This document shows, piece by piece, positions 17,123 to 26,111 of a stretch of DNA of 37,795 bases. Positions within the stretch are counted from its first letter, which is position 1; the number at the start of each line of letters is the position of its first letter. The position numbers and the translations under genes were made by a program. The stretch comes from Thiothrix caldifontis (GTDB taxonomy: Bacteria; Pseudomonadota; Gammaproteobacteria; Thiotrichales; Thiotrichaceae), in contig NZ_FNQP01000030.1 of NCBI RefSeq assembly GCF_900107695.1, positions 1 to 37,795 on the forward strand, given 5' to 3'. The notes beneath the pieces are model-generated. The model saw only the letters and a list, made by a program, of their open reading frames with translations. It ran no database searches and was not told the origin of the DNA.

Positions 17123-17915
17123 TGGTCGCCCACCCAAGGCATTGTGGGTAACAGCGTTAGGGGTTCTGCTACTGTTGCTGGTATCCGCGCCCTTGGTTGA
17201 GTTCAACTTGTGGACATTAGTCACCAAAGCCGATGATACCGTGCTGTTCGTGGGGCGGATGTTCCACCAGCAACCCGAATGGGAATACATTCCACAATTT
17301 GCGCTGAAAATGCTGGAAACGCTGGAAATTGCCTTGCTGGCAACGGTGCTGGCTACCCTCATCAGCTTGCCACTGGGTTTTCTGGCGGCACGTAATGCTA
17401 CCCCGTATCCGTGGGTGGGGCAAATCGTGCGGGATGTCGCGGCTTTTTTGCGAGCATTGCCAGAATTGGTGTGGGCGCTGGTGTTTGTCTCGGCGATTGG
17501 CCTGGGGCCGTTTCCGGGGGTACTCGCCATTACCGTCGTCAGTGTCGGTTTCATGGCGCGGTTTTTTGCCGATGCCCTTGAGGTGATCCCCGCAGGGCCG
17601 GTAGAAGGCGTGGCAGCACACGGGGCGGGCTGGTTGCAGGTGCGCAGTTTTGCCATGTTCCCGCAAGCCTTGCCGGACTTCATCGGTACGTTGCTGTATG
17701 TGCTAGACCACAATGTACGCGCTGCCACGGTATTAGGGATTGTGGGTGCAGGCGGGATTGGTTTTGATTTGGTCAATGCCATCCGTTATTTCGAGTTTGA
17801 ACGCCTGATTATTATTATTCTGGGCATTTACCTCGCTGTTACCCTGATTGACCGTTTTTCCAGTTATGTGCGTGGGCAAGTGATCCACGGTGGGGTGCAG
17901 CGTCATGGCAACTGA
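17094..17915 (+). CDS. phnE: PhnE, phosphonate ABC transporter permease (first copy)
   Basis: This 273-residue inner-membrane permease has about six helices. The EAA-like loop appears as EGVAAHGAGWLQVRSFAMFPQALPDF, and DHNVRAATVLGIVGAGGIGFDL is the conserved PhnE C-terminal block. The start is ATG 17094 because AGGAG at about 17082-17086 is well placed. The upstream in-frame start lacks a site. It overlaps phnC by 29 bases and the second permease by 11. Paired permeases are common in phosphonate importers. Confidence 0.93.
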   Translation: MLNLRWPTPDGRPPKALWVTALGVLLLLLVSAPLVEFNLWTLVTKADDTVLFVGRMFHQQPEWEYIPQFALKMLETLEIALLATVLATLISLPLGFLAARNATPYPWVGQIVRDVAAFLRALPELVWALVFVSAIGLGPFPGVLAITVVSVGFMARFFADALEVIPAGPVEGVAAHGAGWLQVRSFAMFPQALPDFIGTLLYVLDHNVRAATVLGIVGAGGIGFDLVNAIRYFEFERLIIIILGIYLAVTLIDRFSSYVRGQVIHGGVQRHGN

Positions 17916-18702
17916 GCGTTTAGTGAATTTACCCGCGTTGCCGCCTAAACCGCGCAACCTGATACCGTTGTGGGCGAGCTTGTTGCTGGGGTTGTGTTGG
18001 CTGGTGGTGTGGCATTTGGACATTTCCTTCCAGACACTGCTGTGGGGCTGGCAAGATATTCTGGAATATTTTAGCCGTTACACTTCCCCCGATTTCCGCG
18101 ATGCCCCCAAGTACTTGTGGTTGATGCTGGAAACCATGGCGATGGGTTTGTGGGGAACAGTACTGGCGTTCATCATCGCCTTCCTGCTGGCCCCGTATGC
18201 GGCGCGTAACCTTAGCCCTAACCCTTGGGTGTACAACCTGACCCGTGAATTGCTGAATTTTATGCGGGCGATGCCTGACATCCTGTTGGCGTTGATTTTG
18301 GTTTCCAGCATGGGGCTGGGGCCATTGCCGGGAGCATTGGCACTGGGCATTCATACTGCCGGGTTTCTGGGTAAATTTTTTGCTGAAAGTCTGGAGCGGG
18401 TCGAACACGGGCGTTACGAAGCACTGGATGCGGTCGGGGCGGGGTTCTCGCAAAAAATCCTGTATGCTGGCTGGCCTTCCATTTTACGCGAAATGACGGG
18501 GTATACCTTGTATATCCTCGACCGCAATATCCGTACCGGGGCAGTGCTGGGTCTGGTCGGGGCGGGGGGCATCGGGATTGCCCTGTACGACACCTTGCGG
18601 ATGTTCAATTACAATCAAGCTGCGGCTTTATTGATCATTATGCTGGGTACGATCATCGTGCTGGATCGGCTGTCTGGCCTGATCCGTAGCAAATTGCATT
18701 GA
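17905..18702 (+). CDS. phnE: PhnE-like phosphonate ABC permease (second copy)
   Basis: This 265-residue permease is homologous to its neighbour. The coupling loop is RYEALDAVGAGFSQKILYAGWPSIL and the C-terminal block DRNIRTGAVLGLVGAGGIGI, over about six helices. It starts inside the first phnE gene (11-base overlap). The two permeases probably form a heterodimer with PhnC, since the two sequences differ clearly and do not look like a recent duplication. Confidence 0.92.
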   Translation: MATERLVNLPALPPKPRNLIPLWASLLLGLCWLVVWHLDISFQTLLWGWQDILEYFSRYTSPDFRDAPKYLWLMLETMAMGLWGTVLAFIIAFLLAPYAARNLSPNPWVYNLTRELLNFMRAMPDILLALILVSSMGLGPLPGALALGIHTAGFLGKFFAESLERVEHGRYEALDAVGAGFSQKILYAGWPSILREMTGYTLYILDRNIRTGAVLGLVGAGGIGIALYDTLRMFNYNQAAALLIIMLGTIIVLDRLSGLIRSKLH

Positions 18703-18713
18703 AGGAGGGAGGC

Positions 18714-19187
18714 ATGGATAAGCACCATTACGAAGGGCGTAGCGTCTGTTTACCTGCACTGGCGAGCCTGCCTGCTGCTGAGGTCATTGCCTTGGCACAG
18801 CGGTTGGCACAAGGCTGGCAACGTCGTTACCTCGCCCTGCCAGAACAGGGTTTGGGTATGTTGCAGTTGCAGGAAAGTACCTTGCATCAGGCATTTTATC
18901 TGGGTGAGTTCCCCGTCGCCAGGGCGTGGGTGGAATTAACCCTGCCCGATGGCATACAAGCACAAGGCGCAGCACACGTCATGCAGGACAATGCTGAGTT
19001 GGCGGAAGCCTTGGCTATCTGTGATGCCATTTTGAGCGCACAGTTGCCGGGGGCTGAGGCGGTTGCCAAGGCGGTAGCGCAGGGGCAAGCGGTTCGCGCC
19101 CAAGTGCAAGCCAACCGTAAAGTCATGCTGGCGAAAACCCACGTGAATTTTTCCCTGCTGGAAACCACCGGAGGCAACGATGATTGA
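18714..19187 (+). CDS. phnG: PhnG, carbon-phosphorus lyase core subunit
   Basis: This 157-residue subunit belongs to the PhnGHIJ C-P lyase core. With PhnI, PhnH and PhnL it transfers the phosphonate to ATP ribose, displacing adenine. Recognisable parts are the N-terminal YEGRSVCLPALASLP and the later GEFPVARAWVEL and the C-terminal KVMLAKTHVNFSLLETTGG. The start at 18714 follows a strong GGAGGGAGG site. It overlaps phnH by eight bases, in the usual G-H-I-J order. Confidence 0.92.
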   Translation: MDKHHYEGRSVCLPALASLPAAEVIALAQRLAQGWQRRYLALPEQGLGMLQLQESTLHQAFYLGEFPVARAWVELTLPDGIQAQGAAHVMQDNAELAEALAICDAILSAQLPGAEAVAKAVAQGQAVRAQVQANRKVMLAKTHVNFSLLETTGGNDD

Positions 19188-19728
19188 GCCGATCTGGCAA
19201 ACGCCGCTGCAACAACAGGTATTCCGGCAGTTGCTGGATGCCTATTCTTACCCCGGCAAGGTGCAAACCCTCGCTGATACGTTACCAGCGGCGGCTTATC
19301 ACGCGCTGTTGGCAACGCTGCTGGATGGCACAAGCAGTTTATGTGACCGGGATGGCTTGCTGGAAGCCACGCAGTGGCCGCTGTTGCAAGCCCAGCCAGC
19401 GCCACTATCAACCGCACGGTTCATCTTGTGTGACGGCGCACAAGCGGCAGATTTTACCCCGCTGTTGGGAACACTCACCGACCCTGAGCAATCCGCTACC
19501 TTGTTGTTGGCGGTGGCGAGTATCGGTAGCGGCGCACAGGCTTTGCGCTTGCGTGGCCCTGGCATCCAACAGGAAACCACGCTGGAGTTGGCGGGTTTGC
19601 ACCCTTCTTGGCTGGCGCAACGGGCGGACTGGTGCTGTCACTTCCCGCTAGGGGTGGATTGCCTCTTAACCGATACCCAACGCCGGTTTGTGGCGATCCC
19701 ACGGACTACACAACTGGAGGTGTGCTAA
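19180..19728 (+). CDS. phnH: PhnH, carbon-phosphorus lyase core subunit
   Basis: This 182-residue PhnH subunit has a PLP-transferase-like fold without catalysis of that type, and binds in the PhnGHIJK complex. Matching parts are the N-terminal FRQLLDAYSYPGKVQ, LLDGTSSLCD and the C-terminal HFPLGVDCLLTDTQRRFVAIPRTT (residues about 148-172). It overlaps phnG by eight bases and phnI by one (TAATG). The length is close to the E. coli subunit. Confidence 0.92.
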   Translation: MIEPIWQTPLQQQVFRQLLDAYSYPGKVQTLADTLPAAAYHALLATLLDGTSSLCDRDGLLEATQWPLLQAQPAPLSTARFILCDGAQAADFTPLLGTLTDPEQSATLLLAVASIGSGAQALRLRGPGIQQETTLELAGLHPSWLAQRADWCCHFPLGVDCLLTDTQRRFVAIPRTTQLEVC

Positions 19729-20834
19729 TGGGTTACGTAGCCATCAAAGGCGGTGGTAAAGCCATCGCCGGGGCAGAAGCGTTGCTGGATTACCTGCGCA
19801 CCGAGCAAGGTGAGGCAGGCTTGCCACTGGACACACACACCATTGAAACCCAGTTGCGTTATTTGCACAGCCGAGTGATGTCCGAAGGTGGGCTATACCA
19901 CCCAACACTGGCAGCACTCGCCATTAAGCAAAGTTTGGGCGATACCTTAGAGGCGGCATTTGCGTTACGGGCATTCCGCTCCACCCAGCCGCGCTTGCTG
20001 GAAAGCCCGTTGCTGGATACCCGCAACCTGCGGGTAGTACGGCGCATTTCCTCGGCATTCAAGGACATTCCGGGCGGGCAAATGCTGGGGGCAACCACTG
20101 ACTATGCCTTACGTTTGTTGAAAATGCAGTTGCTGGATGAATCACCCGAACAATTCCGCGCCATTGCCAAGGCATGGCTGGCGGATACGCCACAGACGGA
20201 CATACCCGACACTTTCCCCAAGGTGCTGGATGCGCTGCGTGCCGAAGGCTTGTTGCCTGAACCGCAACCCGCCGCAGGTACGCCGTTTGATATTACCCGT
20301 GAGCCGCTGGTGTTCCCCGTACCGCGTTCCGCAGCCTTGGCGACGCTGGCACGGGGGGAAACCGGGTCATTGCTGGCGATTGCCTATTCCAATATGCGCG
20401 GTTATGGCGATGTGCATCCTACTGTGGCGGAATTGCGGGTAGGCTACTTGCCGGTATTGCTGCCCCACCCCATCAGTGGTGAGCTGATTGAGGCGGGGGA
20501 GGTGCTAATAACCGAATGTGAAGTGGTGGCCATGTATGGCAAAGCGGAAAAAGGGCAGAAACCAACCTTCACCCTCGGCTACGGGGCGTGTTTTGGGCAT
20601 AACGAAGTCAAGGCGATTTCGATGGCAATTCTGGATCGCGCCTTGCAAAACGGGCAAGCCAATGGCAAGCCACAAAACCCGTCAGAAGACCCTGAATTTG
20701 TGCTGTTGCATGTGGATGGCATCGACTCAATGGGGTTCTGCACCCACTACAAAATGCCGCATTACGTCACGTTCCAGTCGGACATGGACAGGTTACGCAC
20801 CACGCAACAGCAACAACAGGAGGGCAAGGCATGA
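19728..20834 (+). CDS. phnI: PhnI, C-P lyase nucleosidase/transferase subunit
   Basis: PhnI is the subunit credited with the purine nucleosidase activity that, with PhnG, H and L, makes the ribose triphosphonate. The 368-residue product begins MGYVAIKGGGKAI, the standard PhnI N-terminus, and includes YSNMRGYGDVHPTVAELRVG and HVDGIDSMGFCTHYKMPHYV (about residues 330-350). ATG 19728 overlaps the phnH stop and has GGAGG at about 19716-19720. Upstream in-frame codons lie within phnH and are not needed. It overlaps phnJ by four bases. Confidence 0.95.
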   Translation: MGYVAIKGGGKAIAGAEALLDYLRTEQGEAGLPLDTHTIETQLRYLHSRVMSEGGLYHPTLAALAIKQSLGDTLEAAFALRAFRSTQPRLLESPLLDTRNLRVVRRISSAFKDIPGGQMLGATTDYALRLLKMQLLDESPEQFRAIAKAWLADTPQTDIPDTFPKVLDALRAEGLLPEPQPAAGTPFDITREPLVFPVPRSAALATLARGETGSLLAIAYSNMRGYGDVHPTVAELRVGYLPVLLPHPISGELIEAGEVLITECEVVAMYGKAEKGQKPTFTLGYGACFGHNEVKAISMAILDRALQNGQANGKPQNPSEDPEFVLLHVDGIDSMGFCTHYKMPHYVTFQSDMDRLRTTQQQQQEGKA

Positions 20835-21703
20835 GTACCGCCACGGATTACCCGTTTGGGTTTCTGGATAGCTACGCCAAAAAGGAAGTGCGCCGCACCG
20901 TGCTGAAAGCGATTGCCATCCCCGGTTATCAAGTTCCCTATTCCAGTCGGGAAATGCCGATGGGGAGAGGCTTTGGCACAGGTGGACTGCAACTCACCCT
21001 GAGCCTGATCGGTGAAGGTGAAACCCTGAAAGTCATTGACCAAGGCTCGGATGATTCCGTCAATGCCGTGAATTTGCGCCATTTTATTGAATTGACTTGC
21101 CCCAGCATTAACACCACCACGCGCACCCAGGAAGCCACCTTGATCCAAAGCCGCCACCGCATCCCGGAACAGCCCCTGCGCGAAGATCAGGTGCTGGTGC
21201 TACAAGTGCCTTACCCTGACCCGCTGGTGATTGTCGAACCCTCAGAAACCCGCCGCAAGGTGATGCACGGCGAAGCGGATTATTCCCGCCTGCTGGTCAA
21301 GCTGTATGAGGATTTGGTGCATTTCAAGGAAATCACCATTTCGCACCGTTACCCCACGCGCATTAATGGGCATTACGTAATCGACCCGTCACCGATTCCG
21401 CGCTATGACGTGCCGAAGCTGCACCAAAGCCCAGCATTGCTGCTGTTTGGCGCAGGGCGTGAGAAAAAAGTGTATGCCGTCCCGCCTTACACGCTGGCAG
21501 AACCGCTGGTATTTGATGACGTGCCATTCCGTACCGAAGACTTTACCGACCGGGTAAGCGGGGAACGCCGCGCCTGCCAGCGGTGCGGTTCACGCGACAG
21601 TTTTCTGGATGAGTTCAGCGACCCGAATACGGGCGGAAAAGTCTACCAATGTTCAGATAGCGACTATTGCACCCAACAACAGGAGCAAGCGCATGGTGAA
21701 TGA
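20831..21703 (+). CDS. phnJ: PhnJ, radical-SAM carbon-phosphorus lyase
   Basis: PhnJ cleaves the C-P bond of ribose-1-phosphonate 5-phosphate by a radical mechanism, releasing the hydrocarbon and a cyclic ribose phosphate. Cys249, Cys252 and Cys274 bind the [4Fe-4S] cluster, and Cys280 supplies the additional conserved cysteine. Their 3/22/6 spacing equals that of the E. coli enzyme. Length 290 is normal. The product starts MSTATDYPFGFLD, and GYQVPYSSREMPMGRGFGTGG is family-typical. It overlaps phnI by four bases and phnK by 11. With methylphosphonate as substrate the product would be methane. Confidence 0.97.
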   Translation: MSTATDYPFGFLDSYAKKEVRRTVLKAIAIPGYQVPYSSREMPMGRGFGTGGLQLTLSLIGEGETLKVIDQGSDDSVNAVNLRHFIELTCPSINTTTRTQEATLIQSRHRIPEQPLREDQVLVLQVPYPDPLVIVEPSETRRKVMHGEADYSRLLVKLYEDLVHFKEITISHRYPTRINGHYVIDPSPIPRYDVPKLHQSPALLLFGAGREKKVYAVPPYTLAEPLVFDDVPFRTEDFTDRVSGERRACQRCGSRDSFLDEFSDPNTGGKVYQCSDSDYCTQQQEQAHGE

Positions 21704-22553
21704 CAACATCAGCACCCCCACCCTCGACAAGGTGCTAGAAGTACGCGGCTTGGGGAAAGTGTACGGTAACGGTTGCCCACACTGTTTTGACCTCACCGGC
21801 CCAGAACACGACACCAATATCTGCCCGCGTTGTGGCAGTGTGGTAGCAGCGCACAACCTCTCGTTTGACCTGTGCCGGGGTGAAATCCTCGGCATCATGG
21901 GGGAATCGGGATCAGGGAAATCCACGGCTGTCAAGGCACTGTATTTTGATGAAGCCCCGACCTGCGGCACGGCGGTCTTTTATGACCAAGGCAATGCCTA
22001 CGATTTGTACGCCCTCAATGCCGCGCAACAACGCCAGTTACGCAACCAGCGGTTTGGCATGGTGTACCAAAACCCGGTGTTGGGGCTAAATTTTAATGTA
22101 TCCGCCGGGGGCAATATTGCCGAACGCCTGTTGATGAGCAACCTCAGCCATTACGGCGAGATTCGCCAACGTGCCACCACACTGTTGCGCCGCACCGAAG
22201 TGTTGACACAACGCATGGATGAACTCCCGAAAAACTTTTCCGGTGGGATGCAACAACGGGTACAGATTGCCAAGGCACTCGCCACCAACCCGCCCTTGCT
22301 GTTGCTGGATGAAGTCACCACCGGGCTGGATTTGTCGGTGCAGGCTGCCATCCTCGACCTGATTATGGAAATCCAGCAAGAACTGGGTACAGCAATGATT
22401 GCCGTCACCCACGACTTGGGTGTGATCCGCTTGCTGGCGGGGCGCACCTTGGTCATGAAATACGGGCGCGTGATTGAGTCAGGGCTGACCGACCAGATTC
22501 TGGAAGACCCGCAGCACGCCTATACCCAACGTTTAGTGGCTTCCGCCCTGTAG
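21693..22553 (+). CDS. phnK: PhnK, C-P lyase-associated ABC-type ATPase
   Basis: This 286-residue ABC ATPase docks onto the PhnJ face of the C-P lyase core rather than on a permease. Walker A GESGSGKST is at 70-78 and the signature is FSGGMQQR. Walker B is LLLLDEVTTGLDLS. An N-terminal insert with two CxxC pairs (Cys28/31 and Cys44/47) looks like a zinc knuckle and is shared by many PhnK proteins outside enterobacteria. AGGAG at 21681-21685 sets the start at 21693. Confidence 0.93.
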   Translation: MVNDNISTPTLDKVLEVRGLGKVYGNGCPHCFDLTGPEHDTNICPRCGSVVAAHNLSFDLCRGEILGIMGESGSGKSTAVKALYFDEAPTCGTAVFYDQGNAYDLYALNAAQQRQLRNQRFGMVYQNPVLGLNFNVSAGGNIAERLLMSNLSHYGEIRQRATTLLRRTEVLTQRMDELPKNFSGGMQQRVQIAKALATNPPLLLLDEVTTGLDLSVQAAILDLIMEIQQELGTAMIAVTHDLGVIRLLAGRTLVMKYGRVIESGLTDQILEDPQHAYTQRLVASAL

Positions 22554-22562
22554 GAGTTAAGC

Positions 22563-23291
22563 ATGTCTGACCAACCGATTCTGGAAGTCCGTGACTATTC
22601 CAAAACCTTTGTGCTGCACGAGCAGGGTAAAACCTTGCCCTCCAGCAGCCATGTCAACCTGAACGTGTACCCCGGTCGGTTGACGGCGTTAATTGGCCCT
22701 ACCGGGGCGGGCAAGTCCACGGTACTCAAGGGCATTTACCTCACGTATTTGCCCAGCAGCGGGCAGTTGCTGTACCGCACTGCCAACGGTGGCAGGGTAG
22801 ATCTGGCAACAGCAGATGAGCATCAGATCCTCGCCCTGCGCCAGCGGGACATCGGGTTTGTGACCCAGTTCCTGCACACCTTGCCGCGCCAAAGCACCGA
22901 AGATGTGGTGGCAATGCCACTGTTCCAGCGGGGTGTCGAACGTGGCACGGCACGCGCCCAAGCCCGCGACATCCTGCAACGCTTGAACTTGCCGGAACGC
23001 CTGTGGGGCGTCTCACCCGCGACCTTTTCCGGCGGGGAACGCCAGCGCGTCAATCTGGCACGCGGGCTGCTGGCAAAACCGCGCTTGTTGCTGCTGGACG
23101 AACCCACCGCCAGCCTTGACCCCAAAACCACCGACCGCGTGGTGGAACTGATTGCCGAACTGAAACAGGGCGGTACGGGCTTGTTAGCCATTTTTCACAG
23201 CCCCGCGCTGGTGGAACGCCTCGCCGATGCGGTGGTGGAACTCGCCCCACCGCCGGGGACTGAACATTTTTTTGAAGGAACCACACCATGA
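22563..23291 (+). CDS. phnL: PhnL, C-P lyase-associated ABC-type ATPase
   Basis: PhnL is the second soluble ABC protein of the pathway, needed with PhnGHI for the first step. This one has 242 residues. Walker A GPTGAGKST is at 45-53, and the Q-loop VTQFLHTLPRQSTEDVVAMPL is the PhnL type. The signature is FSGGERQRVNLARGLL and the D-loop DEPTASLDPKT. It begins nine bases after phnK with AGGAG in between, and overlaps phnM by four bases. Confidence 0.94.
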   Translation: MSDQPILEVRDYSKTFVLHEQGKTLPSSSHVNLNVYPGRLTALIGPTGAGKSTVLKGIYLTYLPSSGQLLYRTANGGRVDLATADEHQILALRQRDIGFVTQFLHTLPRQSTEDVVAMPLFQRGVERGTARAQARDILQRLNLPERLWGVSPATFSGGERQRVNLARGLLAKPRLLLLDEPTASLDPKTTDRVVELIAELKQGGTGLLAIFHSPALVERLADAVVELAPPPGTEHFFEGTTP

Positions 23292-24439
23292 AAACCTTAC
23301 TCACCAACGCCCGTATCGTGCTGGCTGACTGTGTGCTGGAGAATGCCAGCCTGTTGCTGGAAGACGGCGTGATCGCTGCAATTAACCCGGAAACGGCGAC
23401 GGATGCGCGGGTGGAAAACCTGTACGGCAAAACCTTGCTGCCCGGTATGATCGACCTGCACTGCGATGCGCTGGAAAAAGAAGTCGAACCCCGCCCCAAT
23501 GTGCATTTCCCGCTGGATTTTGCCTGTGCGCAAGCCGACAAACGCAATGCCGCAGCGGGCATTACCACCGTGTTCCATGCCTTATCCTTTGCCAATGAAG
23601 AGCTGGGGGTACGTAACAATGCGTTTGCGGCATCTATTGCTCGCGCAGTGCATGATTGGATGCCGCACGCCTTGGTGGACAACCGGGTACATTGCCGCTA
23701 CGAAATTACCGACCCGACCGGGTTTCCGGTACTGCTGGACTTGCTGGAAAAGCAGGAAGCGCACCTGATTTCCTTCATGGACCACACACCGGGGCAAGGG
23801 CAGTTCAAGGATGTGGCGGCTTACCGTGACTACATTGCCCGTACCTACCAAAAATCCGAAGCGGAACTGGATGCGCTGCTGCAACGCAAGCAGGATGAAG
23901 CTGCCGGGGCCATCGACCGTATCCAGACGCTGGTGGCGGCTGCCCAGACCTACGGCATTGCCACCGCCAGCCACGACGATGACACCCCGGAGCGGGTCGC
24001 CACGATGACGGCGTTAGGGGTAAACATTTCCGAATTCCCCATCAATCTGGCAACGGCGCAAGCCGCTTGTGACAAGGGGATGCACACCATTTTCGGCGCA
24101 CCCAATATTTTACGGGGCAAAAGCCAATCCGGTTCCATGCGGGCGGTGGATGCTATCCATGCCGGAGTAGCCACCTGCCTGTGTGCGGACTATGCCCCGG
24201 CGGCGTTGATTGTTGCGGTGTTCAAACTGGTGGAAGACGCTGTGCTGACATTGCCGCAAGCGGTGCAATTGGTTGCCAATAACCCCGCCAAGGCAGCGGG
24301 GCTGCATGACCGGGGGGAAATCGCCGTGGGCAAACGTGCCGACCTGATTGCCGTCAGCCACTTAGGGGCATTACCGCAAGTGGCTGATGTTTGGGTGCAT
24401 GGAGCGGCGGCTTATCGGGTGCAATATGACCATACCTGA
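23288..24439 (+). CDS. phnM: PhnM, alpha-D-ribose 1-methylphosphonate 5-triphosphate diphosphatase
   Basis: PhnM is an amidohydrolase-fold enzyme that removes pyrophosphate from ribose-1-phosphonate 5-triphosphate before PhnJ acts. The HxD metal motif is His58/Asp60 in MIDLHCDALEKEVEPRP. Further markers are SFMDHTPGQGQF, ASHDDDTPE with metal-binding His and Asp, and GAPNILRGKSQSGSM. The C-terminus NPAKAAGLHDRGEIAVGKRADL is standard. Length 383 is typical. It overlaps phnL by four bases and phnN by 14. Confidence 0.95.
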   Translation: MKTLLTNARIVLADCVLENASLLLEDGVIAAINPETATDARVENLYGKTLLPGMIDLHCDALEKEVEPRPNVHFPLDFACAQADKRNAAAGITTVFHALSFANEELGVRNNAFAASIARAVHDWMPHALVDNRVHCRYEITDPTGFPVLLDLLEKQEAHLISFMDHTPGQGQFKDVAAYRDYIARTYQKSEAELDALLQRKQDEAAGAIDRIQTLVAAAQTYGIATASHDDDTPERVATMTALGVNISEFPINLATAQAACDKGMHTIFGAPNILRGKSQSGSMRAVDAIHAGVATCLCADYAPAALIVAVFKLVEDAVLTLPQAVQLVANNPAKAAGLHDRGEIAVGKRADLIAVSHLGALPQVADVWVHGAAAYRVQYDHT

Positions 24440-24986
24440 CACCAAGGATGGCACGCTGTTCTATCTGGTTGGTGCTTCCGGGGCGGGGAAAGACAGCCTG
24501 TTGCGCTATGCGCGGACGCGCTTGGCAGGGAAGCCCGTTACCTTCGCCCACCGTTACATTACCCGCCCGGTGGAACTCAGCGGGGAAAACCACATTGCCT
24601 TGAGTCCGGCAGAGTTTGCTGAACGACGGGCGCGGGGCTGTTTTATCATGCATTGGGAAAGCCACGGCTTGTCCTATGGTATTGGTGTGGAAATCAACAG
24701 TTGGATGCAGTTGGGCTTGAATGTGGTCGTCAATGGTTCACGCGCTTATTTGCCGCAAGCCTTGGCACTGTTCCCCGCGCTTGTCCCCGTTTGGGTGCGG
24801 GTCAAACCGGAAGTGCTGGCAACGCGCCTGCATCAGCGGGGACGCGAAACCGCCGCCGACATACAGCAACGCCTGCAACGGGCGCAAGCCTTTAGCCTGC
24901 CGGATTTGCCCCGTTTGCAAACGCTGGATAACGATGGTGCCTTGGAGGATGCGGGGGAACAGTTATGCCAACTGTTGATGGTTTGA
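24426..24986 (+). CDS. phnN: PhnN, ribose 1,5-bisphosphate phosphokinase
   Basis: PhnN phosphorylates ribose 1,5-bisphosphate to PRPP, linking C-P lyase products to nucleotide synthesis. This 186-residue, guanylate-kinase-like protein has P-loop GASGAGKDS at 16-24, ITRPVELSGENHIALS and MHWESHGLSYGIG. The start at 24426 lies inside phnM (14-base overlap), and the reading frame upstream is coding only for phnM. It overlaps phnP by 22 bases. Confidence 0.92.
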   Translation: MTIPDTKDGTLFYLVGASGAGKDSLLRYARTRLAGKPVTFAHRYITRPVELSGENHIALSPAEFAERRARGCFIMHWESHGLSYGIGVEINSWMQLGLNVVVNGSRAYLPQALALFPALVPVWVRVKPEVLATRLHQRGRETAADIQQRLQRAQAFSLPDLPRLQTLDNDGALEDAGEQLCQLLMV

Positions 24987-25735
24987 GACTGCAACTCTTG
25001 GGAACGGGCAATGCAGCGGGGTTGCCCGTTTACGGCTGCCACTGCACTGCCTGTGAACGGGCGCGTGCCGATGATCGCCTGCGTCGCCGCCCATGCAGTG
25101 CGTTGCTGAGCAACGGCGAACAGCAGGTGTTGCTGGATGCGGGCTTGATGGATTTGGCGGAACGCTTCCCGCTGGGTAGCCTGTCACATATCCTGCTCAC
25201 CCATTACCACCCTGACCATGTGCAGGGCTTGTTCCCTCTGCGCTGGGGAAAAAATACCCGAATTCCTGTGATTAGCCCTGACGATGCGGAAGGTTGCGCG
25301 GATTTGTATAAACACCCCGGCATTCTGGATTTTAGCCAGCGGGCTTACCCGTTCCGTCGCTTCCGGCTGGGTGGGGTGCATGTCACCCCGCTGCCGCTGA
25401 ACCATTCCAAATTGACGCTGGGGTATTGTCTGGAACAAGGCGGCAAGGTATTTGCCTACCTGACGGATACTGCCGGATTACAAACCGAGGTGCAGGATTT
25501 TCTGCACGCCGCGCAGCCAGATTATCTGGTGATGGATTGTTCCTTTCCCCCAGCAACCGCCACCCCGCGTGGTCATAATGACTTGAATACCTTGCTGGCT
25601 TTGCACGAGTCCATCCAGCCTAAGCAAACGGTGTTGACCCACCTTGACCATACGCTGGATGTTTGGTTACTGGAAAACCCTGCTGCGCTGCCGGAGTCGG
25701 TGCGGGTGGGGTTTGATGGCATGGTGTTGGCTTGA
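24965..25735 (+). CDS. phnP: PhnP, cyclic ribose phosphate phosphodiesterase
   Basis: PhnP opens the 5-phosphoribosyl 1,2-cyclic phosphate made by PhnJ. It has a metallo-beta-lactamase fold and 256 residues. The metal motif THYHPDH is at 79-85, with His80, His82, Asp84 and His85. Cys25, Cys27 and Cys30 in VYGCHCTACERAR form the structural zinc site of the family. Late ligands are in MDCSFPP and THLDHTLD. It overlaps phnN by 22 bases and is the last recognised phn gene. No phnO acetyltransferase is present. Confidence 0.94.
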   Translation: MPTVDGLRLQLLGTGNAAGLPVYGCHCTACERARADDRLRRRPCSALLSNGEQQVLLDAGLMDLAERFPLGSLSHILLTHYHPDHVQGLFPLRWGKNTRIPVISPDDAEGCADLYKHPGILDFSQRAYPFRRFRLGGVHVTPLPLNHSKLTLGYCLEQGGKVFAYLTDTAGLQTEVQDFLHAAQPDYLVMDCSFPPATATPRGHNDLNTLLALHESIQPKQTVLTHLDHTLDVWLLENPAALPESVRVGFDGMVLA

Positions 25736-25745
25736 TGAAGTCGCC

Positions 25746-26108
25746 GTGTCAGCCTTGCCCAGCTTGCCTGCTTTGCTGGGTTTTGTTTCATTGGGCTATC
25801 TGGCTTCGTTTGTGGCGCTGTCATGGATGAATTACCGCCAGACTGCCAATATCGTACCCGCCTGCCGCCCGGAATGGCGTTACTTGCTGCCCGGTGGGCT
25901 GTTCATTGGGACAGCGTATGCGCTGGTGATCCAGTCGATGCAATACCTGCCAGCCGCCTATGTGGTAGCGTTTACCAATACGGGGATTGTGCTGGCGAGC
26001 CTGTTGGCAATGCTTGTTTTAAAGGAAAAAGAGGCTTGGCAACAGCGTTTGCTGGCGGCTGGATTGATGGCGTTGGGGTTGCTGGTGTTGGGGGTGGCGC
26101 AGTTTTAA
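25746..26108 (+). CDS. Half-length DMT/EamA-type membrane protein (probable remnant)
   Basis: The product would be about 120 residues with four hydrophobic helices (about 7-25, 37-55, 57-80 and 95-117). The last two-thirds resemble the C-terminal half of a drug/metabolite transporter, including the AAYVVAFTNTGIVLASLLAMLVLKEKE block. A full EamA protein has two such halves. GTG 25746 is the best start, and no clear ribosome-binding site precedes it. The frame upstream overlaps phnP. It could be a functional small multidrug-type dimer, but truncation of a longer permease is the simpler reading. A hairpin follows. Confidence 0.6.
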   Translation: MSALPSLPALLGFVSLGYLASFVALSWMNYRQTANIVPACRPEWRYLLPGGLFIGTAYALVIQSMQYLPAAYVVAFTNTGIVLASLLAMLVLKEKEAWQQRLLAAGLMALGLLVLGVAQF

Positions 26109-26111
26109 CCG

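Noticed and set aside
16478-17782. 434-codon open frame on the minus strand across phnC and the first phnE
   Set aside because: Antisense to two genes with clear motifs. Composition is Thr/Ser/Asn-rich low-complexity, and no domain is recognisable.
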